NCBI GenBank assembly: GCA_034678415.1
Contig: JAXDBV010000216.1
Span: 1-39,629, forward strand
DNA: 39,629 bases
Direction of reading: 5' to 3'
From: JAXDBV01 sp034678415
GTDB lineage: Bacteria; Bacteroidota; Bacteroidia; Bacteroidales; VadinHA17
Part shown: in pieces, positions 24,148 to 34,332 of the stretch
Numbering within the stretch: the stretch's first letter is position 1
How the letters are laid out: each line of letters starts with the position of its first letter
Translations under genes and position numbers: made by a program
Notes under the pieces: model-generated
Databases searched by the model: none
What the model saw: only the letters and a program-made list of their open reading frames with translations
Told to the model about the DNA's origin: nothing

Positions 24148-26892
24148 ATGAACAGGTATACAATTTACCTTTCCGGTTTCGTTTTCGTGGTACTGGTTGT
24201 ATTGTTCTTTATCATACGGCCGGCGCGGTTCAGCCAGGTGGATGACATAAAAAAAGCCATCCCTGCCGATGCTGCCCTGTTTATTGAGACGCATGAGTTC
24301 CGCAACCTGGTCAACACTCTTCACAAAGAAAATGAGGTGTGGCTTGAGATCCTTGCCATACCTGCCTTGAATAGCATTGATCAGTTGTTTCTGCTGATGG
24401 ATTCACTGGCAGGGCAGAATACTATAATGGAAGAAATTACCGGCTCTCATAACATTGCTTTCTCCATCCATCAGAACAAGGTCAAGGGATATGATTATTT
24501 CCTCATTGCCTCCGTATCACGGAATGTCAATGAAAAGAAGTTTTGTGAATTCCTGGCTTCGTCCTGTCCCGGTTTGAAAACCGGGAAAATGATATTTGAA
24601 GGGAAAAAGATGGTAGAAGTGTCTTCAGCCCGGTCGAAACTGTTCATGGTGTTTCTGAAAAATGCCTTCCTGCTTAGCAGTTCCAGGGAACTGATGATAC
24701 GATCACTTCGCCAGCTGGAAGGAGAGACGAACCTGGTAAACAATGAGGATTTCAGGAAGATTGAGATGACAGCAGGGAAAAATGTTCCTGCCAACCTGTT
24801 CTTCAGGTATAATAATATCACCGGTTTTTTGCTGCACCTGTTTCATGAGGATCACAGGGATTATGTCCGTCAGGTCGCAACAATGGCCCAATGGTCGGCC
24901 CTCGATATTAATCTCAAGAGTGATGCCATCCTGATGAATGGATTTACAACCGTCAGTGATTCAGTACCCCGCCTGCTGGAGGTGTTTTCAGGCATGACCC
25001 CCCGGAAATTTACCATTGGAGAAGTGTTGCCTGCCAATACCACTGCCTTCATCAGCCTGGCTTTCGGTTCCGCATCCGAGTATATGACCCGTTTGAACCG
25101 CTACCTGCGGGCAACAGGCAACCCGGGCAGGCGCCTGGCACTCGTGGATGATATCAACCTCAGAACATCAACGGATATAGAAACCCTGTTTTATCCACTG
25201 GTTGAACATGAGGTTTGTAGCCTGGTCACACACAACGAAGACCTGGATGAGAAGGAAAACAGTTATGTTATCATTAAAACAGGTAGTAAAAGCCTGGCAG
25301 AGGAGAAGCTCAGGGTATTCACCGGGAGCGCTTCGTCAAAAGATCCCGGCCCGGCTATGGTGAGAGAGATGATTGATGAAGAGACACAGTTATCGGTTTA
25401 CCGCCTACCGGTTCGCTACCTGCCGGCAGCCCTGTTCGGGGAAATATTCAAGGGACCAGGGTATCCATTTGCCACCGTGTACGACAACTATCTGATCTTT
25501 GGGAATACACCAAAAGCCCTGAGGGAATTCGTGCATGATAATATACTGAACCGCACCCTGATCAACGAATTATCGTACAAAGAAATATCCGAATACCTTT
25601 CCTCCGAATACAATTTCTATTTTTATGCCAATCTGCCTCATGCGGAGAAACTGGTATTGAAATACCTTACCGGTGATCTCTCTAAAGGGTTTCTTCAGTA
25701 CAGGGACGTGTTCCGTAAAGTCCGGGGCATCGGCTGTCAATTCAGTGCCGACAGCGGAAGGCTTTACAATAATCTCTTTCTGAAGTACAGCCCGGTTTAC
25801 ACGGAAGAAGCCAAAACCTTGTGGGAAAGCCTGCTCGATACCGTAGTCCTGACAAAACCCCAGTTTGTGGAAAACCATAATACCGGAGAGAAAGAGATTT
25901 TTGTACAGGATATGAAATACCAGGCCTATCTCATCAATGCAGCCGGCAGGGTTCTGTGGAAAATTCGCCTGGCGGAACCCATCATCAGTGAAATATACCA
26001 GATTGACTACTATGGCAATAATAAATACCAGCTCCTTTTCAGCACCAGGAATAACATTCACCTGATTGACAGAAACGGGAATAACGTGGAACGGTATCCG
26101 CTCATCCTCAGGGCTGCTGCCACGAATGGTATCTCTTTGTTCGATTATGAGAAAAACAAAGACTACCGGATCTTCGTTGCCTGCGCCGATAAAAATATAT
26201 ATGTATATAACAAGGAAGGGAACTTGCTGAAAGACTGGCGGTTTACCGGGACAGAACACGTCGTTACACTACCGGTGAACCATTATAGGATCGGTGATAA
26301 GGACTATATCGTGTTCGCCGACAGGATGAAATGTTACATTCTTGACCGCCGGGGAAATCCCAGGATCACAGTGCGGGATCGATTCGTCAGGTCAATGTAC
26401 AACAACTTTATCCTTGAGCAACCGAAAAATGCACCTGCACGCCTGGTGACTACCGATGAAACAGGAAAGGTGTATTTCATCAATTTTTCAGGGAATATCG
26501 AAACAGCGGAGATTAATAAATTTTCTCCCAGTCATTATTTCAACTATGTCGACCTGAACGGTGACGGATCGAAAGAGTATATATTCGCCGATGGTAACAG
26601 GCTGGAAGTGTACCGTAGAAACAAAACCCTCCTATTTTCAATTGAATTCACAGGCGCAATAACCGAACCGCCCGATATTTACCAGTTTTCATATAACAAC
26701 CTGAAAATCGGCGTTGTAATGCCAGGGGAGAACAGGATATTCCTCATCAATAATAACGGGAAACTTTACAGTGGATTTCCCCTTCAGGGGAGAACCCGTT
26801 TTTCTATCGGGAAACTTAAGCGCACCGGCAATACCTTTAACCTGATTGTCGGTAATCATGATAACTTTTTACTTAATTATACCGTAGAATAA
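24148..26892 (+). CDS. Membrane-anchored envelope protein, DUF3352-like N-terminus and beta-propeller C-terminus
   Basis: A protein of 914 residues with one N-terminal membrane helix (7-25) and a large extracytoplasmic region. Residues about 35-530 resemble DUF3352-type proteins (AIPADAALFIETHEFRNLV, then a long alpha/beta region). Residues about 590-914 contain repeated strands of the PQQ/FG-GAP propeller sort (YLINAAGRVLWKIRLAEPI, HLIDRNGNNVERYPL, YVYNKEGNLLKDWRF) and a calcium-loop-like DLNGDGSKEYIF starting at Asp802. It is the first gene of a tight set with a lipoprotein (25 nt later) and an outer-membrane barrel protein. Role unknown; the propeller suggests binding to a partner or polymer in the periplasm. 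Confidence 0.82.
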   Translation: MNRYTIYLSGFVFVVLVVLFFIIRPARFSQVDDIKKAIPADAALFIETHEFRNLVNTLHKENEVWLEILAIPALNSIDQLFLLMDSLAGQNTIMEEITGSHNIAFSIHQNKVKGYDYFLIASVSRNVNEKKFCEFLASSCPGLKTGKMIFEGKKMVEVSSARSKLFMVFLKNAFLLSSSRELMIRSLRQLEGETNLVNNEDFRKIEMTAGKNVPANLFFRYNNITGFLLHLFHEDHRDYVRQVATMAQWSALDINLKSDAILMNGFTTVSDSVPRLLEVFSGMTPRKFTIGEVLPANTTAFISLAFGSASEYMTRLNRYLRATGNPGRRLALVDDINLRTSTDIETLFYPLVEHEVCSLVTHNEDLDEKENSYVIIKTGSKSLAEEKLRVFTGSASSKDPGPAMVREMIDEETQLSVYRLPVRYLPAALFGEIFKGPGYPFATVYDNYLIFGNTPKALREFVHDNILNRTLINELSYKEISEYLSSEYNFYFYANLPHAEKLVLKYLTGDLSKGFLQYRDVFRKVRGIGCQFSADSGRLYNNLFLKYSPVYTEEAKTLWESLLDTVVLTKPQFVENHNTGEKEIFVQDMKYQAYLINAAGRVLWKIRLAEPIISEIYQIDYYGNNKYQLLFSTRNNIHLIDRNGNNVERYPLILRAAATNGISLFDYEKNKDYRIFVACADKNIYVYNKEGNLLKDWRFTGTEHVVTLPVNHYRIGDKDYIVFADRMKCYILDRRGNPRITVRDRFVRSMYNNFILEQPKNAPARLVTTDETGKVYFINFSGNIETAEINKFSPSHYFNYVDLNGDGSKEYIFADGNRLEVYRRNKTLLFSIEFTGAITEPPDIYQFSYNNLKIGVVMPGENRIFLINNNGKLYSGFPLQGRTRFSIGKLKRTGNTFNLIVGNHDNFLLNYTVE

Positions 26893-26917
26893 AAATATTA
26901 CCCATAATGTTCGTACC

Positions 26918-29038
26918 ATGAAATCCAAGGTTTATCTGACGGTCGTGACGATCATGTCCGTTCTGCTATTTATTTCCTCCTGTGTTAAAGACACTTACAA
27001 TCTCGATACCTTGTCAAAGGAAGCCGAGGTGAACCCGAACGTTGCCCTCAAGATTGCCAGGGGAAGCTTTAACCTGGGAGATGCCATTAACCCCACCGAC
27101 ACGCTCGTGTTTCATCCGGATAAGTCCATCTCTGTTGTATTGCTCGAAGACTCCATCATTGCCCTTGATGTGAATGATATTGTGGAGATTCCGGCCGTGC
27201 TGCCGGAGAGCGGGCCAAAGGTGGTTGATTTTACCGTGGGGCAGCTTCTTCTCTCCGACTTCACTGAGAGCAAAAATATTACCCTGCAGGAGATCAGTAA
27301 TTCCTTTACTGAACCCACACGGTCTAATATACAATCACTGTTCGGTACAACGAGTGTATTTCCTGCCATCAGTCCCGCGCAGGCCGGTGGATCTCATCCC
27401 ATGAATCCATTTACGGATTATACCTTCATAAACATTGCATCAGGGACCCTGGGTGTCACTGTCACTAATCAACTCCCGGTCGTCGTTTCACTCACCCTTC
27501 GTCTATTTGATAGTAACAATACCACTATTGGCAATCTCACCTTTAATGATATTGCTGCCAACGGAGGTACGGCTTTTCAATCCGTTGATCTTGCCGGTAT
27601 GGCACTTACCAACCAGTATAATACCGAGATTACGCAGATCAGCAGTCCCGGAAGTGCCGGGTCTGTGCCTGTCGAGGCAACCCAGTACATCGGCTGTACC
27701 TTCACCGCCAGCAACGTAATGGTGTCGTCGGGTACGGCTGTCATTCCTGATCAGCGGTTTGACTTCGATTCCAATACCGTGGACCTTGAGTTAACCACAG
27801 AGCAACTCTACAAAATAAAGTTCAAAACAGCACAGATCAATTATACTGTGACTTCAAGCATTGAGGAAGATGTGGATCTGGTTATCAGCCTTCCTGCGTC
27901 AACCGTCGATGGCCAGCCCGCCACGTTTGTCAGAACCGTTTCCTTTAACGGGGGCAATCCCGAGAACGGTACTATCTCATTGAATAACAGCTTGCATGAC
28001 CTGACAACCGACATGGATCAGGCCTACAATATTATTCCTTTTAAATATGAGTTAGTGATTCGTTCGTCGAACAACCAGGTGACCTTTGCTTCAACCGATG
28101 GGTTGCAGATGGAACTTACCGTTAGCAATATACAGTTTGAATATGCGGAAGGTTACATTGGTAGCCGGATTGAATCCATTGATGTGGCGTCGATGAATAT
28201 TGAAGATGAAATCCTTGATAAAATAACCGGCACCTTCGAGCTTGCTGATCCGAAGGTCAAGTTCAAATATAAAAACTCGTTCGGGGTTCCCGCAGAGCTG
28301 GATATTAACGTGGATGCGAGGTTTAAAGACAATTCCATTATCAGCCTTGCTGCTCCCCCCTCCAGAATTGACTTCCCTGCCGATACCATAGAACGGTTTG
28401 TGGATGACTCTCTCGTGTTTGACAAGACCAACACACAGATTGAGCAGATACTGGTTCTTCCTCCTCCGGTGGAGATTACCTATTCGGGAACAGCTACCCT
28501 TAATCCCGACAACGATCCTGGGCTCATCAACTTTGTTACAAACCGCAGCAGAATGGATGTGGATCTCGAGTTTGAAGTGCCTCTCGAATTCAAAGCTTCT
28601 AACCTTGCTTTACAGGATACGGTTGAGGTGGATATTGATCCCGGAGATTTTGATCCGGAAAACCTCAAATTCTCAAAGATCTACCTCAATGTTCAACACT
28701 GGTTTCCCCTGGGATTGCAGTTTCAGATCACACCCTACGATACGGTAAACATGGTCGCCGTGGGGGATCCTCTTGTGTTTGATGTGCTCGAAGCAGCGGA
28801 GGTAAACGACCAGGGAATTGTTGAACAGGTGAAAAAGAGCAACGAAGAGATCGACCTTACCGGTGTGTTTTTTCAAAACCTGGTCGATGCCAACAGCATG
28901 ATCATCAAGGTTACTCTGAATACCACCGGGGATGGAACCCGGCATGTGAAAATACTGACCACCTATTCTGTTGATTTCCAGATCGGTATCCTGGCGGAAT
29001 TTAATATCCCTGTTGAACTGGAAGAGGAAGATAACTAA
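26918..29038 (+). CDS. Large lipoprotein of unknown function
   Basis: A lipoprotein of 706 residues with lipobox ISSC (Cys22) after a hydrophobic signal. The following residues VKDTYNLD give no clear retention signal. The rest is beta-rich, with repeated stretches of alternating hydrophobic residues and Ser/Thr, and a segment near 430-480 (LADPKVKFKYKNSFGVPAEL) that recalls LEA-like beta-sandwich domains. No catalytic motif was seen. It sits between the propeller protein and the DUF5723-like barrel, separated from the latter by 7 nt, so the three are almost certainly cotranscribed and probably form one envelope assembly. Confidence 0.8.
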   Translation: MKSKVYLTVVTIMSVLLFISSCVKDTYNLDTLSKEAEVNPNVALKIARGSFNLGDAINPTDTLVFHPDKSISVVLLEDSIIALDVNDIVEIPAVLPESGPKVVDFTVGQLLLSDFTESKNITLQEISNSFTEPTRSNIQSLFGTTSVFPAISPAQAGGSHPMNPFTDYTFINIASGTLGVTVTNQLPVVVSLTLRLFDSNNTTIGNLTFNDIAANGGTAFQSVDLAGMALTNQYNTEITQISSPGSAGSVPVEATQYIGCTFTASNVMVSSGTAVIPDQRFDFDSNTVDLELTTEQLYKIKFKTAQINYTVTSSIEEDVDLVISLPASTVDGQPATFVRTVSFNGGNPENGTISLNNSLHDLTTDMDQAYNIIPFKYELVIRSSNNQVTFASTDGLQMELTVSNIQFEYAEGYIGSRIESIDVASMNIEDEILDKITGTFELADPKVKFKYKNSFGVPAELDINVDARFKDNSIISLAAPPSRIDFPADTIERFVDDSLVFDKTNTQIEQILVLPPPVEITYSGTATLNPDNDPGLINFVTNRSRMDVDLEFEVPLEFKASNLALQDTVEVDIDPGDFDPENLKFSKIYLNVQHWFPLGLQFQITPYDTVNMVAVGDPLVFDVLEAAEVNDQGIVEQVKKSNEEIDLTGVFFQNLVDANSMIIKVTLNTTGDGTRHVKILTTYSVDFQIGILAEFNIPVELEEEDN

Positions 29039-29045
29039 TGCAACC

Positions 29046-30569
29046 ATGAAAATCCAAATGAACATGACACTCATCGCATCCATCAGGAGATCCCTTCTGA
29101 TCACGGGATTTCTGATCGCTGGCACCTGCCTTTTCGGGCAGTATTCCAACGTGATGTACTATATGCAATCGGTACCCCAGGCACACTTTCTGAATCCGGC
29201 CAGGCAACCCCTGTGTAACTTTTATTTCGGGATACCCGCCGCATCATCCGTATTTGTCAATTATGGTAATAACAGCTTCGATGTATATGATCTGATATTT
29301 CCGGGGAGCGGCCCTCAATCCGATTCCCTGATCACCATCCTCCATCCCTCTTATGATATTGGCGAGTTTATTGATAAACTGAAAATCAGCAACCTCCAGT
29401 CGGCCGATGCCAGCGTGAGCCTCTTCAGCCTTGGGTTCAGGGCGAAGAATTCCTATATCACCATTGACCTGAGTACAAAAACAACGGCCAGGATTGCCGT
29501 CCCCCGCGACCTGATGGCAATTGTCCTTCAGGGAAACGGTGAATTTATCGGAAAAGAGGCCGATTTCAGCCCCCTGAGGCTGAATGCCTCCGCATACCAT
29601 GAATTCGGAATAGGAATATCCCGGAGGTTAACCAGGCATTTCTACTTCGGATTCCGGCCCAAACTGCTGCTCGGTGTGGCCAACGTTACCACTGCCAACC
29701 CTGTGCCTGATATCGGGTTATATACCGATCCTGACAATTTTGATCTGAACTTCCACTCACAACTGACTCTGAATGTTTCAGCCCCTATTGATGTGACTTA
29801 TACGTCAGAAGGGGAAATTGATAATGTGGAATTCCGCGATATCCCTGATAATGAGATCGTCAAAACGATCCTGAATGTTAAGAATCCCGGCATGGGTCTT
29901 GACCTTGGGATGGAGTATAAACTGACCGATAAGGTAGCACTCTCTGCCAGCCTCCTCGACTTGGGTTTCATTCGTTGGGGCTCCAATACCTATAATTTCA
30001 AACAGAACGGCGAGTTCCTCTTCACAGGCTTCGATCTGAGTGACGGACTGGTGGAAGACAGTGACTGGGAATTTGAAGATGAGGCTGAATCATTGCTGGA
30101 TTCTATTAAGACTTTGTTCAATGTTGATGATGAAGCGGAAGCCTATTTCACCTTTCTGGCACCCAAACTCTATCTGGGAGCCTCCTATGATCTGAATAAT
30201 ACGTTGCGCCTGGGATTCCTATCGCGCACGGAATTTTTCGGGGCTCGACTCAGACAATCGCTCTCCCTCTCGGCTAACCTGTTCCTGGCAAAGTTTCTCA
30301 ACCTGAGCGCTAGCTATAATATTTTAAACGGCACCTATGACAACCTGGGTGCGGGATTTGCTTTGAAGCTGGGCCCCTTGCACGTGTATACCGTCATCGA
30401 CAAGGTGCCAGTGCGCTGGACAAAAATTGAAGCCACTACCGATGATTTTGACGAACTTAATGGACTGATCATCCCGTCAAAACTGAATTCCATTAATGCA
30501 CGCATCGGACTGAACTTCATGTTCGGATGCCGGCAGAAAAGGATGAACGATAAACCACTGGTTTTTTAA
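29046..30569 (+). CDS. DUF5723-like outer-membrane beta-barrel protein
   Basis: A protein of 507 residues with a signal peptide ending near LFGQ (residue 32). The mature N-terminus YMQSVPQAHFLNPARQP is the pattern of PorP/SprF- and DUF5723-like barrels of Bacteroidota (Q...NPA). Many amphipathic strands follow, and the protein ends in FMFGCRQKRMNDKPLVF. An acidic insert (about 340-385) may be an extracellular loop. The ATG at 29046 is 7 nt after the lipoprotein stop; Met residues 5 and 7 are alternative starts. A strong terminator follows at 30577. PorP/SprF relatives take part in type IX secretion, but no por or gld core gene is adjacent, so such a role is only a possibility. Confidence 0.85.
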   Translation: MKIQMNMTLIASIRRSLLITGFLIAGTCLFGQYSNVMYYMQSVPQAHFLNPARQPLCNFYFGIPAASSVFVNYGNNSFDVYDLIFPGSGPQSDSLITILHPSYDIGEFIDKLKISNLQSADASVSLFSLGFRAKNSYITIDLSTKTTARIAVPRDLMAIVLQGNGEFIGKEADFSPLRLNASAYHEFGIGISRRLTRHFYFGFRPKLLLGVANVTTANPVPDIGLYTDPDNFDLNFHSQLTLNVSAPIDVTYTSEGEIDNVEFRDIPDNEIVKTILNVKNPGMGLDLGMEYKLTDKVALSASLLDLGFIRWGSNTYNFKQNGEFLFTGFDLSDGLVEDSDWEFEDEAESLLDSIKTLFNVDDEAEAYFTFLAPKLYLGASYDLNNTLRLGFLSRTEFFGARLRQSLSLSANLFLAKFLNLSASYNILNGTYDNLGAGFALKLGPLHVYTVIDKVPVRWTKIEATTDDFDELNGLIIPSKLNSINARIGLNFMFGCRQKRMNDKPLVF

Positions 30570-30576
30570 CAACACA

Positions 30577-30613
30577 GAAGATGGCTGTCCGTGCGACGGC
30601 CTTCTTCATTTTT
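30577..30613 (+). terminator. Rho-independent terminator of the envelope operon
   Basis: GAAGA (30577-30581) and GGCTGTC (30583-30589) pair with GACGGCC (30595-30601) and TCTTC (30603-30607): 12 bp with one mismatch and a 5-nt loop, followed by ATTTTTA. It closes the three-gene transcript. Confidence 0.85.
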
Positions 30614-30678
30614 ATGCCCTCTCACCCCACCTGTTGGACGATTTTTCTTACCTTCGCCGGAGGATCTGTACATACCAT

Positions 30679-30951
30679 ATGAACATCATGGGAATCCTCA
30701 GAACAATAGTAATTATCGTTGCCGTATACTATCTCATCACCCTTATAAACCGGTATATTATTAACAGATACATCCGGCGTGTTCAGGATGTCAGAAATGA
30801 ATATGAAGGGCGGCGCAACAGGAAGAAAGAAGGGGAGGTTACACTGCATCATACGGGCGAAAAAAAGAAGAGAATACAGGAAGATGTAGGGGAATATATA
30901 CCGTATGAAGAGGTGAAGGAAGAGAAAAAAACCAATGAGAAACACCCTTAA
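30679..30951 (+). CDS. DUF4834-like small membrane protein
   Basis: A protein of 90 residues from ATG 30679 (Met residue 4 is an alternative). One membrane helix (about 4-27, GILRTIVIIVAVYYLITLIN) is followed by a short basic region and a highly charged Lys/Glu tail. This is the shape of the DUF4834 family, usually found in Bacteroidota beside YfhO genes, as here. Its stop lies 2 nt before the YfhO ATG, so the two are translationally linked. Function unknown. Confidence 0.75.
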   Translation: MNIMGILRTIVIIVAVYYLITLINRYIINRYIRRVQDVRNEYEGRRNRKKEGEVTLHHTGEKKKRIQEDVGEYIPYEEVKEEKKTNEKHP

Positions 30952-30953
30952 TC

Positions 30954-33404
30954 ATGAAGCATATACCGTTTAATTTCCGGGCAATTCTGCCTCATCTTGT
31001 GGCTGTCGTCGTATTCCTGGTGATCACCATGGCCTATTTCTCCCCTCTGCTGGAAGGTAAACGACTGTTGCAAAGCGATGCTGTCCAGTTCACCGGTGTG
31101 GCGAAGGAGATCATGGATTTCCGGAAGGAAACAGGGGAGGAGGCATTATGGACAAACAGACTGTTTGGCGGTATGCCGGCTTACCTGATCAGTGTTGTTT
31201 ATAAAAGCAACCTGTTCAGATACATTGACCGTTTCATCGCGCTTGGGCTTGTTACTCCGGCGAAATACCTGTTCCTCAGCCTGCTCGGCTTTTACATGCT
31301 TCTCCTGGCCTTCAGGGTTGATCCCTGGCTGAGCATTGTAGGAGCCATTGCCTTTGCCTTTTCTACCTATTTCTTCATCATCGAGGCGGTGGGTCACAAT
31401 ACCAAGGCACATGCCCTGGCCTATATGGCTCCCCTGGTGGGCGGGGTGTACCTCACCCTCAGAAGAAATCTCTGGCTGGGAGCAGCCATGACAGGCATCT
31501 TCCTTGCCCTGCAGATCAACGCCAACCACTATCAGATAACCTATTATACTGCCCTGCTGGTGCTGGGAATCGGTGTTGTTGAACTCATATACCATGCGCA
31601 TGACAAGCAAATCATGCAATTCCTGAAAGCCGTCGGTATCCTTCTCCTCGTCCTGGCACTGTCTATAGGGTCGCATATCACCAGTACCCTGCTGGTGCTG
31701 GAATACGGGAAGGACTCAATGCGCGGTAAATCCGAACTGACTGCTGACCAGGCAAATAAAACAGGCGGACTCGACCGCGATTATATCCTTAATGATTACA
31801 GCTATGGGGTGGCCGAGACCATGAACCTCCTGATCCCTAACTTTATGGGAGGAGAAACAGGAGGACTTGGCACCCGGTCAAAAACCTATGAGATACTGCG
31901 ACAGAACGGTGTGGCAAACGCCCGGCAGATTGCTGAGCAAATGCCCCTCTCATACTGGGGACCACAGCGCTACACTGCCGGCCCGGTATACATGGGGGCC
32001 ATAGTCGTGTTCCTTTTCTTCCTCGGTATATTCCTCGTCGACAAAAGAATAAAATGGTGGGTGATCGCATTGACCCTCCTGGCCATCATGCTCGCATGGG
32101 GTAAACACTTCGCCTTCCTCTCCGACCTGTTTATTGACTACTTCCCCGGCTACAACAGGTTCAGAACCGTGTCCATGATCCTGGTTATCCCTATGCTTAC
32201 CTTGCCTCTCCTGGGTATACTGGCGATTGCCCGATTGTATTCCGGCGAAAGTTCGCGTCAGGAGTTTAATAAAGCCCTGAAGTGGAGCCTGGGGATCACC
32301 GGAGGAATAACCCTTTTCTTTACCCTCTTTCCCGGCATGCTGTTCAGCTTCAGCGCACCCGTGGATGAACAGCTGCTGGCCAATAAATGGCCCGCATACA
32401 TTATCGACGCTATCAGAGAAGACCGGAAAGACCTGCTCAGGCAGGATGCCCTCCGCTCATTTATATTCATCATCCTGGCCTCTGCCATGGTCTGGATATT
32501 TGTGCGGCAAAAAATATCAAAACCCCTGTTCCTCGGAGCGTTGGCACTACTTATCCTGGTCGATATGTGGCCCGTGAACTGGAGGTACCTCAACAACGAT
32601 AATTTTCACTCCAGAAAACAGGTAACCGAACCCTTCAAACCCACACAGGCCGACCTGCAGATACTGGATGATCCCGATCCGAATTTCCGGGTATTCAACC
32701 TTACCGTCGACCCCTTCAATGATGCCAGCACCTCCTATTTCCATAAGTCCATTGGCGGCTATCATGGCGCCAAGATGAAACGGTACCAGGAACTGATCGA
32801 ATACCACATCAGTAAAAACAATCAAGGGGTGCTGGATATGCTGAACACCCGGTATTTTATTTTTCCGGGCGAGAACGATCAACCGGAAGCAAGGCGGAAT
32901 CCGGGAGCCCTTGGCAATGCATGGTTTGTCGACAGCATACGGTGGGTGGATAATGCGGATGAGGAAATAGCCGCTCTAGGCACATTCTCACCCCGATCGG
33001 TGGCCATCGTCGACCGGCGGTTTGAACAACAGATACAAAGATTTACTGGCGGAAGCGATACAACCGCCTCCATCCGCCTGGTATCGTACCAACCCAACCG
33101 TCTGGTGTATGAATATGCCTCCCGGGCTGATGCACTTACCGTATTCTCCGAAATCTATTATGATAAGGGATGGAAAGCGTTCGTGGATGAAAAAGCCCTC
33201 CCTCATTTCCGGTGCAATTATGTACTGAGAGGGATGATCCTGCCCGCCGGCCATCATACGGTTGAATTCAGGTTTGAACCCGACTCATTCTATACGGGGG
33301 AGAAGATATCACTGGCTTCATCCTCTATCCTTGTGCTCTTTTTCATTGTTGTGGCAGGTTGGCAAATCATGGCTGGCTGCAGGAGGAAGGAAGAAAAAGA
33401 ATAA
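30954..33404 (+). CDS. YfhO-family multispanning membrane protein
   Basis: A protein of 816 residues with about 12 membrane helices in the N-terminal 530 residues, then a large extracytoplasmic domain and a final helix (about 782-805). The N-terminus has the family pattern SPLLEGKRLLQSDAVQFTG, with an acidic residue after the first helix as in GT-C-fold glycosyltransferases. YfhO proteins are thought to glycosylate cell-wall polymers such as lipoteichoic acid in Firmicutes; the Bacteroidota substrate is unknown. It is convergent with the next gene across only 13 bp. Confidence 0.92.
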   Translation: MKHIPFNFRAILPHLVAVVVFLVITMAYFSPLLEGKRLLQSDAVQFTGVAKEIMDFRKETGEEALWTNRLFGGMPAYLISVVYKSNLFRYIDRFIALGLVTPAKYLFLSLLGFYMLLLAFRVDPWLSIVGAIAFAFSTYFFIIEAVGHNTKAHALAYMAPLVGGVYLTLRRNLWLGAAMTGIFLALQINANHYQITYYTALLVLGIGVVELIYHAHDKQIMQFLKAVGILLLVLALSIGSHITSTLLVLEYGKDSMRGKSELTADQANKTGGLDRDYILNDYSYGVAETMNLLIPNFMGGETGGLGTRSKTYEILRQNGVANARQIAEQMPLSYWGPQRYTAGPVYMGAIVVFLFFLGIFLVDKRIKWWVIALTLLAIMLAWGKHFAFLSDLFIDYFPGYNRFRTVSMILVIPMLTLPLLGILAIARLYSGESSRQEFNKALKWSLGITGGITLFFTLFPGMLFSFSAPVDEQLLANKWPAYIIDAIREDRKDLLRQDALRSFIFIILASAMVWIFVRQKISKPLFLGALALLILVDMWPVNWRYLNNDNFHSRKQVTEPFKPTQADLQILDDPDPNFRVFNLTVDPFNDASTSYFHKSIGGYHGAKMKRYQELIEYHISKNNQGVLDMLNTRYFIFPGENDQPEARRNPGALGNAWFVDSIRWVDNADEEIAALGTFSPRSVAIVDRRFEQQIQRFTGGSDTTASIRLVSYQPNRLVYEYASRADALTVFSEIYYDKGWKAFVDEKALPHFRCNYVLRGMILPAGHHTVEFRFEPDSFYTGEKISLASSSILVLFFIVVAGWQIMAGCRRKEEKE

Positions 33405-33417
33405 GCACAGGGATACC

Positions 33418-34122
33418 CTACGACATTTCGTTGTCTCTCAGCCTGTGTATTTCATCAAGCCAGTAACCGGCCTGCCGGATCATATTATTCAGGGTGTGGA
33501 CAGGATTTCTCAGGAACGAGGAGGGACTGGACAGGTTTCTTACCATCCCGGGCAAATCGGAAAAGGATAATGATAAGGACAGGTACAGGTTTTCAAATCC
33601 TTTTCGCACCAGGAACATTTTTACCAGGGGGTTTCTTATTTCTATGCTCAGTGCGGAGAATCCCATGAGCATCATTACCGCCCGGAATGACATTTCAAGC
33701 CCTTTAAAAATTCCGCTTTTCTGAATTCCTGACAAAGGATCTGTCATGGTACCAATGAAGAAAGATGCCAGCAGAACAACCAGCAACAGCTGGATCCATA
33801 GCCCCGGTTTCCGCAACCTTCTCCTCGCATCGGGATAGTACAGCAGGCAAAATGGGACATAGGCGGTGGCATACAGCATACCCCATCCAAGCAGGAGAGT
33901 ATTCATCAGGTACATGCCGGCGGCAATCAACAGTACATGACTGATTAAGAGAAAGAAGGAATATTTTCCGGCTTCGGAGGATAACGAAAATTCGCCCTTG
34001 TCATACGATGCTGTTTCGGGAGCAATGCTCTCTTCCTTCAAAGCTTTTCGCCCGAGCCGGTAGCCTGTATATGCTGCCAGGATCCCCAGAACAACATATA
34101 TGACAGCCAGTATCAGCAGCAC
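33418..34122 (-). CDS. Multispanning membrane protein of unknown function, GTG start
   Basis: Not recognised. The product has 234 residues with an N-terminal helix (1-22), three or four further hydrophobic helices (about 55-135), a conserved-looking segment FRAVMMLMGFSALSIEIRNP and an amphipathic C-terminus. The frame has no ATG at its beginning: only GTG at 34122 is available before an upstream stop codon, although the preceding in-frame codons (DANPWAV) read naturally. A start with an unseen sequence error is possible. It is divergent from araA across 210 bp containing a 7-bp inverted repeat. Confidence 0.62.
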   Translation of the reverse strand: MLLILAVIYVVLGILAAYTGYRLGRKALKEESIAPETASYDKGEFSLSSEAGKYSFFLLISHVLLIAAGMYLMNTLLLGWGMLYATAYVPFCLLYYPDARRRLRKPGLWIQLLLVVLLASFFIGTMTDPLSGIQKSGIFKGLEMSFRAVMMLMGFSALSIEIRNPLVKMFLVRKGFENLYLSLSLSFSDLPGMVRNLSSPSSFLRNPVHTLNNMIRQAGYWLDEIHRLRDNEMS

Positions 34123-34157
34123 GGCCCACGGATTGGCATCCCTTTCATCTCCTGAAT

Positions 34158-34187
34158 GCGACAGACCGAATTAAATGATTCTGTCGC
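34158..34187. repeat. Inverted repeat in the araA divergent region
   Basis: GCGACAG (34158-34164) and CTGTCGC (34181-34187) are perfect inverted copies around a 16-nt AT-rich centre. It may be a regulator site or a hairpin in the leader of the minus-strand gene. A second weaker pair, TATCC/GGATA, lies near 34230. Confidence 0.4.
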
Positions 34188-34332
34188 TTAATTCATAACA
34201 TTATATATTATTTCACTCCTGTAAATATCCATGACCGGATAAATATTCAATGAATTGTTGCAGGTGTGTAAACTTCTCTCTATTTTTATCATAACATTAA
34301 TAAATGTATTTTTTACAGTAAATAATTCTGCC

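Noticed and set aside
30634..30678. Upstream start for the DUF4834-like protein
   Set aside because: The extra residues precede the membrane helix with sequence not typical of the family; the ATG at 30679 gives the normal short N-terminus.
34255..34332. Longer N-terminus for araA
   Set aside because: The extra 26 residues are hydrophobic and unlike the family, while MNLKNFEAWFVTG at 34333 matches the normal start.
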